DNA of 64,000 nucleotides. Origin: Chrysogorgia sp. JL179-B06. Its lineage: Eukaryota; Cnidaria; Anthozoa; Scleralcyonacea; Chrysogorgiidae. Below are positions 1 through 14,323 of this stretch, one piece after another; within the stretch, counting starts at the first letter, position 1; the number at the start of each line of letters is the position of its first letter. Both the position numbers and the translations under genes were made by a program. Below the pieces are notes generated by a model, which saw nothing but the letters and a program-made list of their open reading frames with translations, was not told the DNA's origin and ran no database searches. Location of the stretch: positions 1-64,000 of the forward strand of contig JAYKKM010000200.1 of assembly GCA_035772405.1 (NCBI GenBank), in the 5' to 3' direction.

Positions 1-1189
1 TACAATATTGCATTGCTACATTGCAACATTGCATTGCTACATTGCTACATTACATTGCTACATTGCTACATTGCATTGCTGCATTGCTACATTGCATTGC
101 TACATTGCTACATTGCATTGCTACATTGCATTGCTACCTTGCTACATTGCATTGCTACATTGCTACATTACATTGCTACATTGCCACATTGCTAAATTGC
201 ATTGCAACATTGCAACATTGCATTGCTGCATTGCAAAATTGCATTGCTGCATGGCAAAATTGCATTGCTGCATTGCAACATTGCATTGATATATTGCAAC
301 ATTGCATTGATATATTTCAACATTGCATTGCTACATTGCAACATTGCATTGCGACATTGCAACATTGCATTGCGACATTGCAACATTGCATTGCTACATT
401 GCAACATTGCATTGCTATATTGCAACATTGCATTGCTACTTTGCAACATTGCATTGTATTGCTACATTTCCATATTGCATTGTCACATTGCAAACATAGC
501 ATTGCTACATTGCAACATTGCATTGGTATATTGCAACATTGCATTTGCCACATTGCATTGCTACATTGCTACATTGCATTGCTACATTGCTACATTGTAT
601 TGCTACATTGCTACATTGCATTTCATTGGTACATTGCAACATTGCATTGCTACATTGCAACATTGTATTGCTACATTGCAACATTGCATTGCTACATTGC
701 AATATTGCATTGCTACATTGCAACATTGCATTGCTACATTGCATTTCTACATTGCAACATTGCATTGCTACATTGCAACATTGTATTGCTACATTGCATT
801 ACTACAATGCTATATTGCATTGCTACATTGCTACATTGCATTGCTATATTGCAAAATTGTTACATTTAAATGCTGCATTGCAACATTGCATTGCTGTATT
901 GCAACATTGCATTGCTACATTGCAACCTCGCATTGCAACATTGCAACATTGCATTGCTACATTGCCACATTGCATTGGTACATTGCAACATTGCATTCGT
1001 GAATTCAAACATTGCATTGCTACATTGCTACATTGCATTGCTACATTGCTACATTCCATGGCTGCATTGCAACATTGCATTGCTGCATTGCAACATTGCA
1101 ACATTGCATTGCTATATTGCAACATTGCTATATTGCATTACTAAATTGCAACATTGCATTGGTACATTGCAACATTGCATTGCTTCATT
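1..1189 (+). repeat. Array A, irregular leading segment
   Basis: Mixed 13-, 18- and 21-bp arrangements with more substitutions than later parts of the array: CTGCATTG and CAAAATTG around 225-275, GATATATTG around 288-315, GCGACATTG around 350-380, and a GTGAATTCAAAC interruption near 1,000. No regular higher-order period was found by eye. It holds only satellite words and no gene. Confidence 0.8.
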
Positions 1190-2250
1190 GCATTGCATTG
1201 GTACATTGCATTGCATTGCTACATTGCATTGCATTCCTACATTGCATTGCAACATTGCAACATTGCATTGCTATATTACAACATTGCATTGCTACATTGC
1301 AACATTGCATTGCTACATTGCAACATTGTATTGCTACATTGCAACATTGCATTGCTACATTGCAACATTACATTCCTACATTGTATTGCTACATTGCAAC
1401 ATTGCATTGCTACATTGCAACATTGCATTGATACATTGCAACATTGCATTGCTACATTGCAACATTGCATTGATACATTGCATTGTATTGCTACATTGCA
1501 TTGCATTGGTACATTGCATTGCATTGCTACATTGCATTGCATTCCTACATTGCATTGCAACATTGCAACATTGCATTGCTATATTACAACATTGCATTGC
1601 TATATTGCATTGCTACATTGCAACATTGCATTGCTGCATTGCAACATTGCAACATTGCTTTGCTATATTGCAACATTGCTATATTGCATTACTAAATTGC
1701 AACATTGCATTGGTACATTGCAACATTGCATTGCTTCATTGCATTGCTACATTGCAACATTGCATTGCTACATTGAATTGCATTCCTTCATTGCAACATT
1801 GCATTGCTCCATTGCATTGCATTGGTACATTGCATTGCATTGCTACATTGCATTGCATTCCTACATTGCATTGCAACATTGCAACATTGCATTGCTATAT
1901 TACAACATTGCATTGCTACATTGCAACATTGCATTGCTACATTGCAACATTGTATTGCTACATTGCAACATTGCATTGCTACATTGCAATATTACATTCC
2001 TACATTGCATTGCTACATTGCAACATTGCATTGCTACATTGCAACATTGCATTGATACATTGCAACATTGCATTGCTACATTGTAACATTGCATTGCTAC
2101 ATTGCAACATTGCATTGCTACATTGCATTGTATTGCTACATTGCATTGCATTCCTACATTGCATTGCAACATTGCAACATTGCATTGCTATATTACAACA
2201 TTGCATTGCTATATTGCATTGCTACATTGCAACATTGCATTGCTACATTG
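1190..2250 (+). repeat. Array A ~624-bp higher-order duplication
   Basis: The marker ATTCCTACATTG preceded by CATTG doublets occurs at about 1,233, 1,541, 1,857 and 2,150 (spacings 308, 316, 293). The 1,190-1,640 and 1,814-2,250 stretches match in variant order: GGTACATTG, doubled CATTG, ATTCC, then CTATATTACAAC. A second marker, TTACATTCC, recurs 624 bp apart (about 1,369 and 1,993). This is a two-copy higher-order repeat with ~310-bp substructure. Confidence 0.75.
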
Positions 2251-2808
2251 CAACATTGCATTGATACATTGCAACATTGCATTGCTACATTGCAACATTG
2301 CATTGCTACATTGTAACATTGCATTGCTACATTGCAACATTGCATTGCTACATTGCATTGTATTGCTACATTGCATTGCATTGCTACATTGCATTGCATT
2401 GCTAGATTGCATTACGTTGCTACATCGCATTGCTACATTGCATTGCTACATTGCATTGCTTTGCTACATTGCATTGCTACATTGCATTACCACATTGGAT
2501 TGCCACATTGCACATTATTACATTGCATTGCTACATTGCAACATTGCATTGCTGCATTGCAACATTGGAACATTGCATTGCTGCATTGCAACATTGCACT
2601 GCTGCATTGCAACATTGCATTGCTATATTGCAACATTGCATTGCTATATTGCAACATTGCATTTGCAACATTGCATTGCTATATTGCAACATTGCATTGC
2701 TACATTGCAACATTGCATTGCTAAATTGCAACATTGCATTGCTACATTGCAACATTGCATTGCTACATTGCAACATTGCATTGCTACATTGCATTGCATT
2801 ACATTGCT
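2251..2808 (+). repeat. Array A, irregular CATTG-doublet segment
   Basis: Satellite words only. From about 2,350 to 2,530 CATTG doublets dominate with odd variants (TTACGTTGC, CCACATTGG, CACATTATTAC). From 2,540 regular CTGCATTG/CAACATTG words return. No gene or RNA element was seen. Confidence 0.75.
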
Positions 2809-4021
2809 ACATAGCATTGCATTGCTATATTGAATTGTATTGCTACATATCATTGCATTGCTAGATTGCATTGCATTGCTACATTGTATTGCATTGCTAC
2901 ATTGCATTGCATTGCTACGTTGCTACATTGCATTGCCACATTGCTACATTGCATTGCTACTTTCCTACATTGCATTGCTACATTGCTACATTGCATTGCT
3001 ATATTGCAACATTGCATTGCTACATTGCTACATTGCATTGCTATATTGCAACATTGCATTGCTACATTACTACATTGCATTGCTACATTGCAACATTGCA
3101 TTGCTACATTGCAACATTGCATCGCTACATTGCAACATTCCATTGCTACATTACATTGCATTGCTACATTGCATTGCATTGCTACATTTCTTTGCATTGC
3201 TATATTTCATTGCATTGCTACATTGCATTGCATTTCTACATTGCATTGCATTGCTACATCGCATTGCATTGCATTGCTACATTGCATTGCATTGCCACAT
3301 TGCATTGCTACATTACTACACTGCATTGCAACATTGCTACATTGCATTGCTACATTGCTACATTGCATTGCTACATTTCTACATTGCATTGCTGCATTGC
3401 TTCATTGCATTGCTACATTGCAGCATTGCAATGCTACATTGCAACATTGCATTGCTACATTGCAACATTGCATTGATACATTGCAACATTGCATTGTTAC
3501 ATTGCAACATTGCATTGCTACATTGCAATATTGCATTGCTACATTGCAACATTGCATTACTACATTGCATTGCTACATTGCATTGCATTGCTACATTGCA
3601 TTGTATTGCTACATTGCATTGCATTGCTACATTGCATTGCTACATTGATACATTGCAGTGCTACATTGCTACATTGCATTGCTACATTGCAACATTGCAT
3701 TGCTACATTGCAACATTGCATTGCTACATTGCAACATTGCATTGCTACATTGCAACATTGCATTGCTACATTGCAACATTGCATTGCTACATTGCAACAT
3801 TGCATTGCTACATTGCTACATTGCATTGCTACATTGCAACATTGCATTGCTACATTGCTACATTGCATTGCTACATTGCAGCATTGCATTGCTACATTGC
3901 AGCATTGCATTGCTACATTGCAACATTGCATTGCTACATTGCAACTTTGCATTGCTACATTGCAACATTGCATTGCTACATTGCAACATTGCATTGCTAC
4001 ATTGCATTGCATTACATTGCT
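2809..4021 (+). repeat. Array A ~955-bp HOR, copy 1 (1,213 bp)
   Basis: Begins at marker ACATAGCATTGCATTG followed by CTATATTGAATT. A second marker, CTACATTTCTTTGC, lies 373 bp in (3,182). The copy is longer than the standard unit because regular 21-mers are inserted towards its end (about 3,660-3,960). Order of variant words agrees with the copies at 4,022, 4,978, 8,015 and 8,969. Confidence 0.85.
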
Positions 4022-4977
4022 ACATAGCATTGCATTGCTATATTGAATTGTATTGCTACATATCATTGCATTGCTAGATTGCATTGCATTGCTACATTGC
4101 AATGCATTGCTACATTGCATTGCATTGCTACGTGCAACATTGCATTGCTACATTGCAACATTGCATTGCTACTTTGCTACATTGCATTGCTACATTGCTA
4201 CATTGCATTGCTACATTGCAACATTGCATTGCTACATTGCTACATTGCATTGCTACATTGCAACATTGCATTGCTATATTGCAACATTGCATTGCTACAT
4301 TACTACATTGCATTGCTACATTGCAACATTGCATCGCTACATTGCAACATTCCATTGCTACATTACATTGCATTGCTGCATTGCATTGCATTGCTACATT
4401 TCTTTGCATTGCTACATTTCATTGCATTGCTACATTGCAACATTGCATTGCTACATTGCAACATTACATTGCTACATCGCATTGCATTGCATTGCTACAT
4501 TGCATTGCATTGCCACATTGCATTGCTACATTACTACACTGCATTGCAACATTGCTACATTGCATTGCTACATTGCTACATTGCATTGCTACATTTCTAC
4601 ATTGCATTGCTGCATTGCTTCATTGCATTGCTACATTGCAGCATTGCAATGCTACATTGCAACATTGCATTGCTACATTGCAACATTGCATTGCTACATT
4701 GCAACATTGCATTGTTACATTGCAACATTGCATTGCTACATTGCAATATTGCATTGCTACATTGCAACATTGCATTTCTACATTGTATTGCATTGCTACA
4801 TTGCATTGCATTGCTACATTGCATTGCTACATTGCAGCATTGCATTGCTACATTGCAGCATTGCATTGCTACATTGCAACATTGCATTGCTAAATTGCAA
4901 CTTTGCATTGCTACATTGCAACATTGCATTGCTACATTGCAACATTGCATTGCTACATTGCATTGCATTACATTGCT
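4022..4977 (+). repeat. Array A ~955-bp HOR, copy 2 (956 bp)
   Basis: Standard-length unit from the ACATAGCATTGC marker at 4,022 to the next at 4,978. CTACATTTCTTTGC lies at 4,394. It contains CTACATCGC, the CTACACTGC word near 4,535, the CTTCATTGC word near 4,617 and a CAGCATTG pair near 4,833-4,862, in the same order as the other copies. Confidence 0.85.
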
Positions 4978-7900
4978 ACATAGCATTGCATTGCTATATT
5001 GAATTATATTGCTACATATCATTGCATTGCTACATTGCAACATTGCATTGCTACTTTGCAATATTGCATTGCTACATTGTATTGCATTGCTACATTGCTA
5101 CATTGCATTGCTACATTGCAACATTGCATTGCTACTTTGCAACATTGCATTGCTACATTGCAACATTGCATTGCTACATTGCAACATTGCATTGCTACAT
5201 TGCTACATTGCATTGCTACATTGCAACATTGCATTGCTACATTGCAACATTGCATTGCTACATTGCAACATTGCATTGCTACATTGCAAAATTGCATTGC
5301 TACATTGCAACATTGCATTGCTACATTACATTGCATTGCTACATTGCATTGCATTGCTACATTTCTTTGCATTGCTACATTTCATTGCATTGCTACATTG
5401 CATTGCATTTCTACATTGCATTGCATTGCTACATCGCATTGCATTGCATTGCTACATTGCATTGCATTGCAACATTGCATTGCTACATTGCAACATTGCA
5501 TTGCTACATTGCTACATTGCATTGCTACATTGCTACATTGCATTGCTACATTTCTACATTGCATTGCTGCATTGCTACATTGCATTGCTACATTGCAACA
5601 TTGCATTGCTACATTGCAACATTGCATTGCTACATTGCAACATTGCATTGCTACATTGCAACATTGCATTGTTACATTGCAACATTGCATTGCTACATTG
5701 CAACATTGCATTGCTACATTGCAACATTGCATTGCTACATTGTATTGCATTGCTACATTGCATTGCATTGCTACATTGCATTGCATTGCTACATTGCATT
5801 GCATTGCTACATTGCATTGCTACATTGATACATTGCATTGCTACATTGCTACATTGCATTGCTACATTGCAACATTGCAGTGCTACATTGCAACATTGCA
5901 TTGCTACATTGCAACATTGCATTGCTACATTGCAACATTGCATTGCTACATTGCAACATTGCATTGCTACATTGCTACATTGCATTGCTACATTGCTACA
6001 TTGCATTGCTACATTGCTACATTGCATTGCTACATTGCACATTGCATTGCTACATTGCAACATTGCATTGCTACATTGCAACATTGCATTGCTACATTGC
6101 AACATTGCATTGCTACATTGCAACATTGCATTGCTACATTGCAACATTGCATTGCTACATTGCAACATTGCATTTCTACATTGTATTGCATTGCTACATT
6201 GCATTGCATTGCTACATTGCAACATTGCATTGCTACATTGCATTGCATTGCTACATTGCATTGCTACATTGCTACATTGCATTGCTACATTGCAACATTG
6301 CATTGCTACATTGCAACATTGCATTGCTACATTGCAACATTGCATTGCTACATTGCAACATTGCATTGCTACATTGCAACATTGCATTGCTACATTGCAA
6401 CATTGCATTGCTACATTGCTACATTGCATTGCTACATTGCAACATTGCATTGCTACATTGCTACATTGCATTGCTACATTGCAGCATTGCATTGCTACAT
6501 TGCAACATTGCATTGCTACATTGCAACATTGCATTGCTACATTGCAACATTGCATTGCTACATTGCAACATTGCATTGCTACATTGCAACATTGCATTGC
6601 TACATTGCAACATTGCATTGCTACATTGCAACATTGCATTGCTACATTGCAACATTGCATTGCTACATTGCAACATTGCATTGCTACATTGCAACATTGC
6701 ATTGCTACATTGCTACATTGCATTGCTACATTGCTACATTGCATTGCTACATTGCAACATTGCATTGCTACATTGCTACATTGCATTGCTACATTGCACC
6801 ATTGCATTGCTACATTGCAACATTGCATTGCTACATTGCAACTTTGCATTGCTACATTGCAACATTGCATTGCTACATTGCAACATTGCATTGCTACATT
6901 GCAACATTGCATTGCTACATTGCAACATTGCATTGCTACATTGCAACATTGCATTGCTACATTGCATTGCATTGCTACATTGCATTGCATTGCTACATTG
7001 CATTGCTACATTGCTACATTGCATTGCTGCATTGCTACATTGCATTGCTACATTGCTACATTGCATTGCTACATTGCTACATTGCATTGCTACATTGCAT
7101 TGCATTGCTACATTGCTACATTGCATTGCTACATTGCTACATTGCATTGCTACATTGCAACATTGCATTGCTACATTGCAACATTGCATTGCTACATTGC
7201 AACATTGCATTGCTACATTGCAACATTGCATTGCTACATTGCAACATTGCATTGCTACATTGCTACATTGCATTGCTACATTGCAAGCATTGCATTGCTA
7301 CATTGCAATTGCATTGCTACATTGCAACATTGCATTGCTACATTGCAACATTGCATTGCTACATTGCAACATTGCATTGCTACATTGCTACATTGCATTG
7401 CTACATTGCAACATTGCATTGCTACATTGCAACATTGCATTGCTACATTGCAACATTGCATTGCTACATTGCAACATTGCATTGCTACATTGCAACATTG
7501 CATTGCTACATTGCAACATTGCATTTCTACATTGTATTGCATTGCTACATTGCATTGCATTGCTACATTGCATTGTATTGCTACATTGCATTGCATTGCT
7601 ACATTGCATTGCTACATTGCTACATTGCATTGCTACATTGCTACATTGCATTGCTACATTTCTACATTGCAGTGCTACATTGCTACATTGCATTGCTACA
7701 TTGCAACATTGCATTGCTACATTGCAACATTGCATTGCTACATTGCAACATTGCATTGCTACAATGCAACATTGCATTGCTACATTTCTACATTGCATTG
7801 CTACATTGCTACATTGCATTGCTACATTTCTACATTGCATTGCTACATTGCTACATTGCATTGCTACATTGCAGCATTGCATTGCTACATTGCAGCATTG

Positions 7901-8014
7901 CATTGCTACATTGCAACATTGCATTGCTACATTGCAACTTTGCATTGCTACATTGCAACATTGCATTGCTACATTGCAACATTGCATTGCTACATTGCAT
8001 TGCATTACATTGCT
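4978..8014 (+). repeat. Array A ~955-bp HOR, copy 3, expanded to 3,037 bp
   Basis: Starts with the ACATAGCATTGC marker at 4,978 and has CTACATTTCTTTGC at 5,357, like the other copies. It then carries about 2.08 kb of extra, near-homogeneous 21-mer words (roughly 5,840-7,900) before the next unit start at 8,015. The extra sequence has few substitutions, which suggests recent amplification within an older unit. A forward frame stays open over the whole copy because the words contain no stops. Confidence 0.85.
6490..6699 (+). repeat. Ten identical 21-mers in a row
   Basis: From 6,490 to 6,699 the unit CATTG, CTACATTG, CAACATTG repeats exactly ten times (210 bp) with no substitution visible. It is flanked by a CAGCATTG variant upstream and a doubled CTACATTG downstream. 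This is the longest perfect 21-mer run I noticed and a good consensus for the satellite. Confidence 0.9.
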
Positions 8015-8968
8015 ACATAGCATTGCATTGCTATATTGAATTGTATTGCTACATATCATTGCATTGCTAGATTGCATTGCATTGCAACATTGTATTGCAT
8101 TGCTACATTGCATTGCATTGCTACGTTGCTACATTGCATTGCCACATTGCTACATTGCATTGCCACTTTCCTACATTGCATTGCTACATTGCTACATTGC
8201 ATTGCTACATTGCAACATTGCATTGCTACATTGCTACATTGCATTGCTATATTGCAACATTGCATTGCTACATTGCAACATTGCATTGCTACATTGCAAC
8301 ATTGCATTGCTACATTGCAACATTGCATTGCTACATTGCAACATTGCATTGCTACATTGCAACATTGCATTGCTACATTGCATTGCATTGCTACATTTCT
8401 TTGCATTGCTACATTTCATTGCATTGCTACATTGCATTGCATTTCTACATTACATTACATTGCTACATCGCATTGCATTGCATTGCTACATTGCATTGCA
8501 TTGCCACATTGCATTGCTACATTACTACATTGCATTGCTACATTGCTACATTGCATTGCTACATTGCTACATTGCATTGCTACATTTCTACATTGCATTG
8601 CTGCATTGCTTCATTGCATTGCTACATTGCAGCATTGCAATGCTACATTGCAACATTGCATTGCTACATTGCAACATTGCATTGCTACATTGCAACATTG
8701 CATTGCTACATTGCAACATTGCATTGCTACATTGCAACATTGCATTGCTACATTGCAACATTGCATTGCTACATTGCATTGCATTGCTACATTGCATTGC
8801 ATTGCTACATTGCATTGCTACATTGCAGCATTGCATTGCTACATTGCAGCATTGCATTGCTACATTGCAACATTGCATTGCTACATTGCAACATTGCATT
8901 GCTACATTGCAACATTGCATTGCTACATTGCAACATTGCATTGCTACATTGCATTGCATTACATTGCT
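8015..8968 (+). repeat. Array A ~955-bp HOR, copy 4 (954 bp)
   Basis: Standard-length unit between ACATAGCATTGC markers at 8,015 and 8,969. CTACATTTCTTTGC is at 8,391. Variant order agrees with copy 2, including CTACATCGC, CTTCATTGC and the paired CAGCATTG words. Confidence 0.85.
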
Positions 8969-9800
8969 ACATAGCATTGCATTGCTATATTGAATTATAT
9001 TGCTACATATCATTGCATTGCTAGATTGCATTGCATTGCTACATTGTATTGCATTGCTACATTGCATTGCATTGCTACGTTGCTACATTGCATTGCCACA
9101 TTGCTACATTGCATTGCTACTTTCCTACATTGCATTGCTACATTGCTACATTGCATTGCTATATTGCAACATTGCATTGCTACATTGCTACATTGCATTG
9201 CTATATTGCAACATTGCATTGCTACATTACTACATTGCATTGCTACATTGCAACATTGCATTGCTACATTGCAAAATTGCATCGCTACATTGCAACATTC
9301 CATTGCTACATTACATTGCATTGCTACATTGCATTGCATTGCTACATTTCTTTGCATTGCTACATTTCATTGCATTGCTACATTGCATTGCATTTCTACA
9401 TTGCATTACATTGCTACATCGCATTGCATTGCATTGCTACATTGCATTGCATTGCCACATTGCATTGCTACATTACTACACTGCATTGCAACATTGCTAC
9501 ATTGCATTGCTACATTGCTACATTGCATTGCTACATTTCTACATTGCATTGATGCATTGCTTCATTGCATTGCTACATTGCAGCATTGCAATGCTACATT
9601 GCAACATTGCATTGCTACATTGCAACATTGCATTGCTACATTGCAACATTGCATTGTTACATTGCAACATTGCATTGCTACATTGCAATATTGCATTGCT
9701 ACATTGCAACATTGCATTTCTACATTGCATTGCATTGCTACATTGCATTGCATTGCTACATTGCATTGCATTGCTACATTGCATTGCATTGCTACATTGC
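8969..9800 (+). repeat. Array A ~955-bp HOR, copy 5 (end not marked)
   Basis: Starts at the ACATAGCATTGC marker (8,969); CTACATTTCTTTGC is at 9,342. The copy follows the family order through CTTCATTGC near 9,560, then runs into homogeneous 21-mers without another start marker, so its right edge is approximate. Confidence 0.75.
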
Positions 9801-10971
9801 ATTGCTACATTGATACATTGCATTGCTACATTGCTACATTGCATTGCTACATTGCAACATTGCATTGCTACATTGCAACATTGCATTGCTACATTGCAAC
9901 ATTGCATTGCTACAATGCAACATTGCATTGCTACATTGCAACATTGCATTGCTACATTGCTACATTGCATTGCTACATTGCAACATTGCATTGCTACATT
10001 GCTACATTGCATTGCTACATTGCAACATTGCATTGCTACATTGCAACATTGCATTGCTACATTGCAACATTGCATTGCTACATTGCAACATTGCATTGCT
10101 ACATTGCAACATTGCATTGCTACATTGCAACATTGCATTGCTACATTGCAACATTGCATTGCTACATTGCATTGCATTGCTACATTGCATTGCATTGCTA
10201 CATTGCATTGTATTGCTACATTGCATTGCATTGCTACATTGCATTGCTACATTGCAACATTGCATTGCTACATTGCTACATTGCATTGCTACATTGCAAC
10301 ATTGCATTGCTACATTGCAACATTGAATTACTACATTGCAACATTGCATTGCTACAATGCAACATTGCATAGCTACATTGCAACATTGCATTGCTACATT
10401 GCTACATTGCATTGCTACATTTCTACATTGCATTGCTACATTGCTACATTGCATTGCTACATTGCAGCATTGCATTGCTACATTGCAGCATTGCATTGCT
10501 ACATTGCAACATTGCATTGCTACATTGCAACATTGCATTGCTACATTGCAACATTGCATTGCTACATTGCAACATTGCATTGCTACATTGCAACATTGCA
10601 TTGCTACATTGCAACATTGCATTGCTACATTGCAACATTGCATTGCTACATTGCAACATTGCATTGCTACATTGCAACATTGCATTGCTACATTGCTACA
10701 TTGCATTGCTACATTTCTACATTGCATTGCTACATTGCTACATTGCATTGCTACATTGCAGCATTGCATTGCTACATTGCAGCATTGCATTGCTACATTG
10801 CAACATTGCATTGCTACATTGCAACATTGCATTGCTACATTGCAACATTGCATTGCTACATTGCAACGCATTGCTACATTGCAACATTGCATTGCTACAT
10901 TGCAACATTGCATTGCTACATTGCAACATTGCATTGCTACATTGCATTGCATTGCTACATTGCATTGCATT
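9801..10971 (+). repeat. Array A, homogeneous 21-mer segment
   Basis: Mostly regular 21-mers with a CATTG-doublet cassette near 10,160-10,240 and the marker ACAATGCAACATTGCATAGC near 10,355. It contains nine exact consecutive 21-mers at 10,494-10,682, directly after two CAGCATTG variants. It leads into the 1.7-kb HOR. Confidence 0.8.
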
Positions 10972-12626
10972 GCCACATTGCATTGCTACATTGCTACACT
11001 GCATTGCATCATTGCAACATTGCATTGCTACATTGTTACATTGCATTGCTACATTGCTACATTGCATTGCTACATTGCTAGATTGCATTGCTACATTGCT
11101 ACATTGCATTGCTACATTGCTACATTGCATTGCTACATTGCAACATTGCATTGCTACATTGCAACATTGCATTGCTACATTGCAACATTGCATTGCTACA
11201 TTGCTACATTGCATTGCTACATTTCTACATTGCATTGCTACATTGCTACATTGCATTGCTACATTGCAGCATTGCATTGCTACATTGCAGCATTGCATTG
11301 CTACATTGCAACATTGCATTGCTACATTGCAACTTTGCATTGCTACATTGCAACATTGCATTGCTACATTGCAACATTGCATTGCTACATTGCAACATTG
11401 CATTGCTACATTGCAACATTGCATTGCTACATTGCAACATTGCATTGCTACATTGCAACATTGCATTGCTACATTGCAATATTGCATTGCTACATTGCAA
11501 CATTGCATTTCTACATTGTATTGCATTGCTACATTGCATTGCATTGCTACATTGCATTGTATTGCTACATTGCATTGCATTGCTACATTGCATTGCTACA
11601 TTGATACATTGCAGTGCTACATTGCTACATTGCATTGCTACATTGCTACATTGCATTGCTACATTGCTACATTGCATTGCTACATTGCAGCATTGCATTG
11701 CTACATTGCAACATTGCATTGCTACATTGCAACATTGCATTGCTACATTGCAACATTGCATTGCTACATTGCAACATTGCATTGCTACATTGCAACATTG
11801 CATTGCTACATTGCAACATTGCATTTCTACATTGTATTGCATTGCTACATTGCATTGCATTGCTACATTGCATTGTATTGCTACATTGCATTGCATTGCT
11901 ACATTGCATTGCTACATTGATACATTGCAGTGCTACATTGCTACATTGCATTGCTACATTGCAACATTGCAGTGCTACATTGCAACATTGCATTACTACA
12001 TTGCAACATTGCATTGCTACATTGCAACATTGCATTGCTACATTGCAACATTGCATTGCTACATTGCTACATTGCATTGCTACATTTCTACATTGCATTG
12101 CTACATTGCTACATTGCAGCATTGCATTGCTACATTGCAGCATTGCATTGCTACATTGCAACATTGCATTGCTACATTGCAACATTGCATTGCTACATTG
12201 CAACATTGCATTGCTACATTGCAACATTGCATTGCTACATTGCAACATTGCATTGCTACATTGCAACATTGCATTGCTACATTGCAACATTGCATTGCTA
12301 CAATGCAACATTGCATAGCTACATTGCAACATTGCATTGCTACATTGCTACATTGTATTGCTACATTTCTACATTGCATTGCTACATTGCTACATTGCAT
12401 TGCTACATTGCAGCATTGCATTGCTACATTGCAGCATTGCATTGCTACATTGCAACATTGCATTGCTACATTGCAACATTGCATTGCTACATTGCAACAT
12501 TGCATTGCTACATTGCAACATTGCATTGCTACATTGCAACATTGCATTGCTACATTGCAACATTGCATTGCTACATTGCAACATTGCATTGCTACATTGC
12601 ATTGCATTGCTACATTGCATTGCATT
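10972..12626 (+). repeat. Array A ~1.7-kb HOR, copy 1 (1,655 bp)
   Basis: Unit defined by the marker GCCACATTGCATTGC followed by CTACACTGC, at 10,972 and again at 12,627. It contains two CATTG-doublet cassettes that open with CATTTCTAC (11,506 and 11,822; 316 bp apart) and close with GATACATTGCAGTG (11,603 and 11,919), plus the ACAATGCAACATTGCATAGC marker near 12,300. Confidence 0.8.
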
Positions 12627-14323
12627 GCCACATTGCATTGCTACATTGCTACACTGCATTGCGTCATTGCTACATTGTATTGCTACATTGCTACATTGCA
12701 GTGCTACATTGCTACATTGCATTACTACATTGCTAGATTGCATTACTACATTGCTACATTGCATTGCTACATTGCTACATTGCATTGCTACATTGCAACA
12801 TTGCATTGCTACATTGCAACATTGCATTGCTACATTGCAACATTGCATTGCTACATTGCAACATTGCATTGCTACATTGCAACATTGCATTGCTACATTG
12901 CTACATTGTATTGCTACATTGCTACATTGCATTGCTACATTGCTACATTGCATTGCTACATTGCAACATTGCATTGCTACATTGCAACATTGCATTGCTA
13001 CATTGCAACATTGCATTGCTACATTGCAACATTGCATTGCTACATTGCAACATTGCATTGCTACATTGCAACATTGCATTGCTACATTGCAACATTGCAT
13101 TGCTACATTGCAACATTGCATTGCTACATTGCAACATTGCATTGCTACATTGCAACATTGCATTGCTACATTGCAATATTGCATTGCTACATTGCAACAT
13201 TGCATTTCTACATTGTATTGCATTGCTACATTGCATTGCATTGCTACATTGCATTGTATTGCTACATTGCATTGCATTGCTACATTGCATTGCTACATTG
13301 ATACATTGCAGTGCTACATTGCTACATTGCATTGCTACATTTCTACATTGCATTGCTACATTGCTACATTGCATTGCTACATTGCAGCATTGCAAAGCTA
13401 CATTGCAGCATTGCATTGCTACATTGCAACATTGCATTGCTACATTGCAACTTTGCATTGCTACATTGCAACATTGCATTGCTACATTGCAACAATGCAT
13501 TGCTACATTGCAACATTGCATTTCTGCATTGTATTGCATTGCTACATTGCATTGCATTGCTACATTGCATTGTATTGCTACATTGCATTGCATTGCTACA
13601 TTGCATTGCTACATTGATACATTGCAGTGCTACATTGCTACATTGCATTGCTACATTGCAACATTGCAGTGCTACATTGCAACATTGAATTACTACATTG
13701 CAACATTGCATTGCTACAATGCAACATTGCATAGCTACATTGCAACATTGCATTGCTACATTGCTACATTGCATTGCTACATTTCTACATTGCATTGCTA
13801 CATTGCTACATTGCAGCATTGCATTGCTACATTGCAGCATTGCATTGCTACATTGCAACATTGCATTGCTACATTGCAACTTTGCATTGCTACATTGCAA
13901 CATTGCATTGCTACATTGCAACAATGCATTGCTACATTGCAACATTGCATTGCTACATTGCAACATTGCATTGCTACATTGCAACATTGCATTGCTACAA
14001 TGCAACATTGCATAGCTACATTGCAACATTGCATTGCTACATTGCTACATTGTATTGCTACATTGCACATTGCATTGCTACATTGCTACATTGCATTGCT
14101 ACATTGCAAGCATTGCATTGCTACATTGCAGCATTGCATTGCTACATTGCAACATTGCATTGCTACATTGCAACATTGCATTGCTACATTGCAACATTGC
14201 ATTGCTACATTGCAACATTGCATTGCTACATTGCAACATTGCATTGCTACATTGCAACATTGCATTGCTACATTGCAACATTGCATTGCTACATTGCATT
14301 GCATTGCTACATTGCATTGCATT
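12627..14323 (+). repeat. Array A ~1.7-kb HOR, copy 2 (1,697 bp)
   Basis: Starts at the GCCACATTGCATTGC marker (12,627) and ends before its next occurrence (14,324). The two cassettes recur at 13,203 and 13,519, again exactly 316 bp apart, and GATACATTGCAGTG at 13,300 and 13,616, each 1,697 bp after its counterpart in copy 1. CATAGCTAC markers near 13,730 and 14,010 show an extra internal duplication. Confidence 0.82.

Noticed and set aside
4999..8070. Forward open frame of more than 1,000 codons and many overlapping long frames on both strands of array A
   Set aside because: The translations are the 7-residue reading of a 21-bp repeat, open simultaneously in all forward frames. There is no start context, codon bias, domain or frame preference, so these are repeat by-products.
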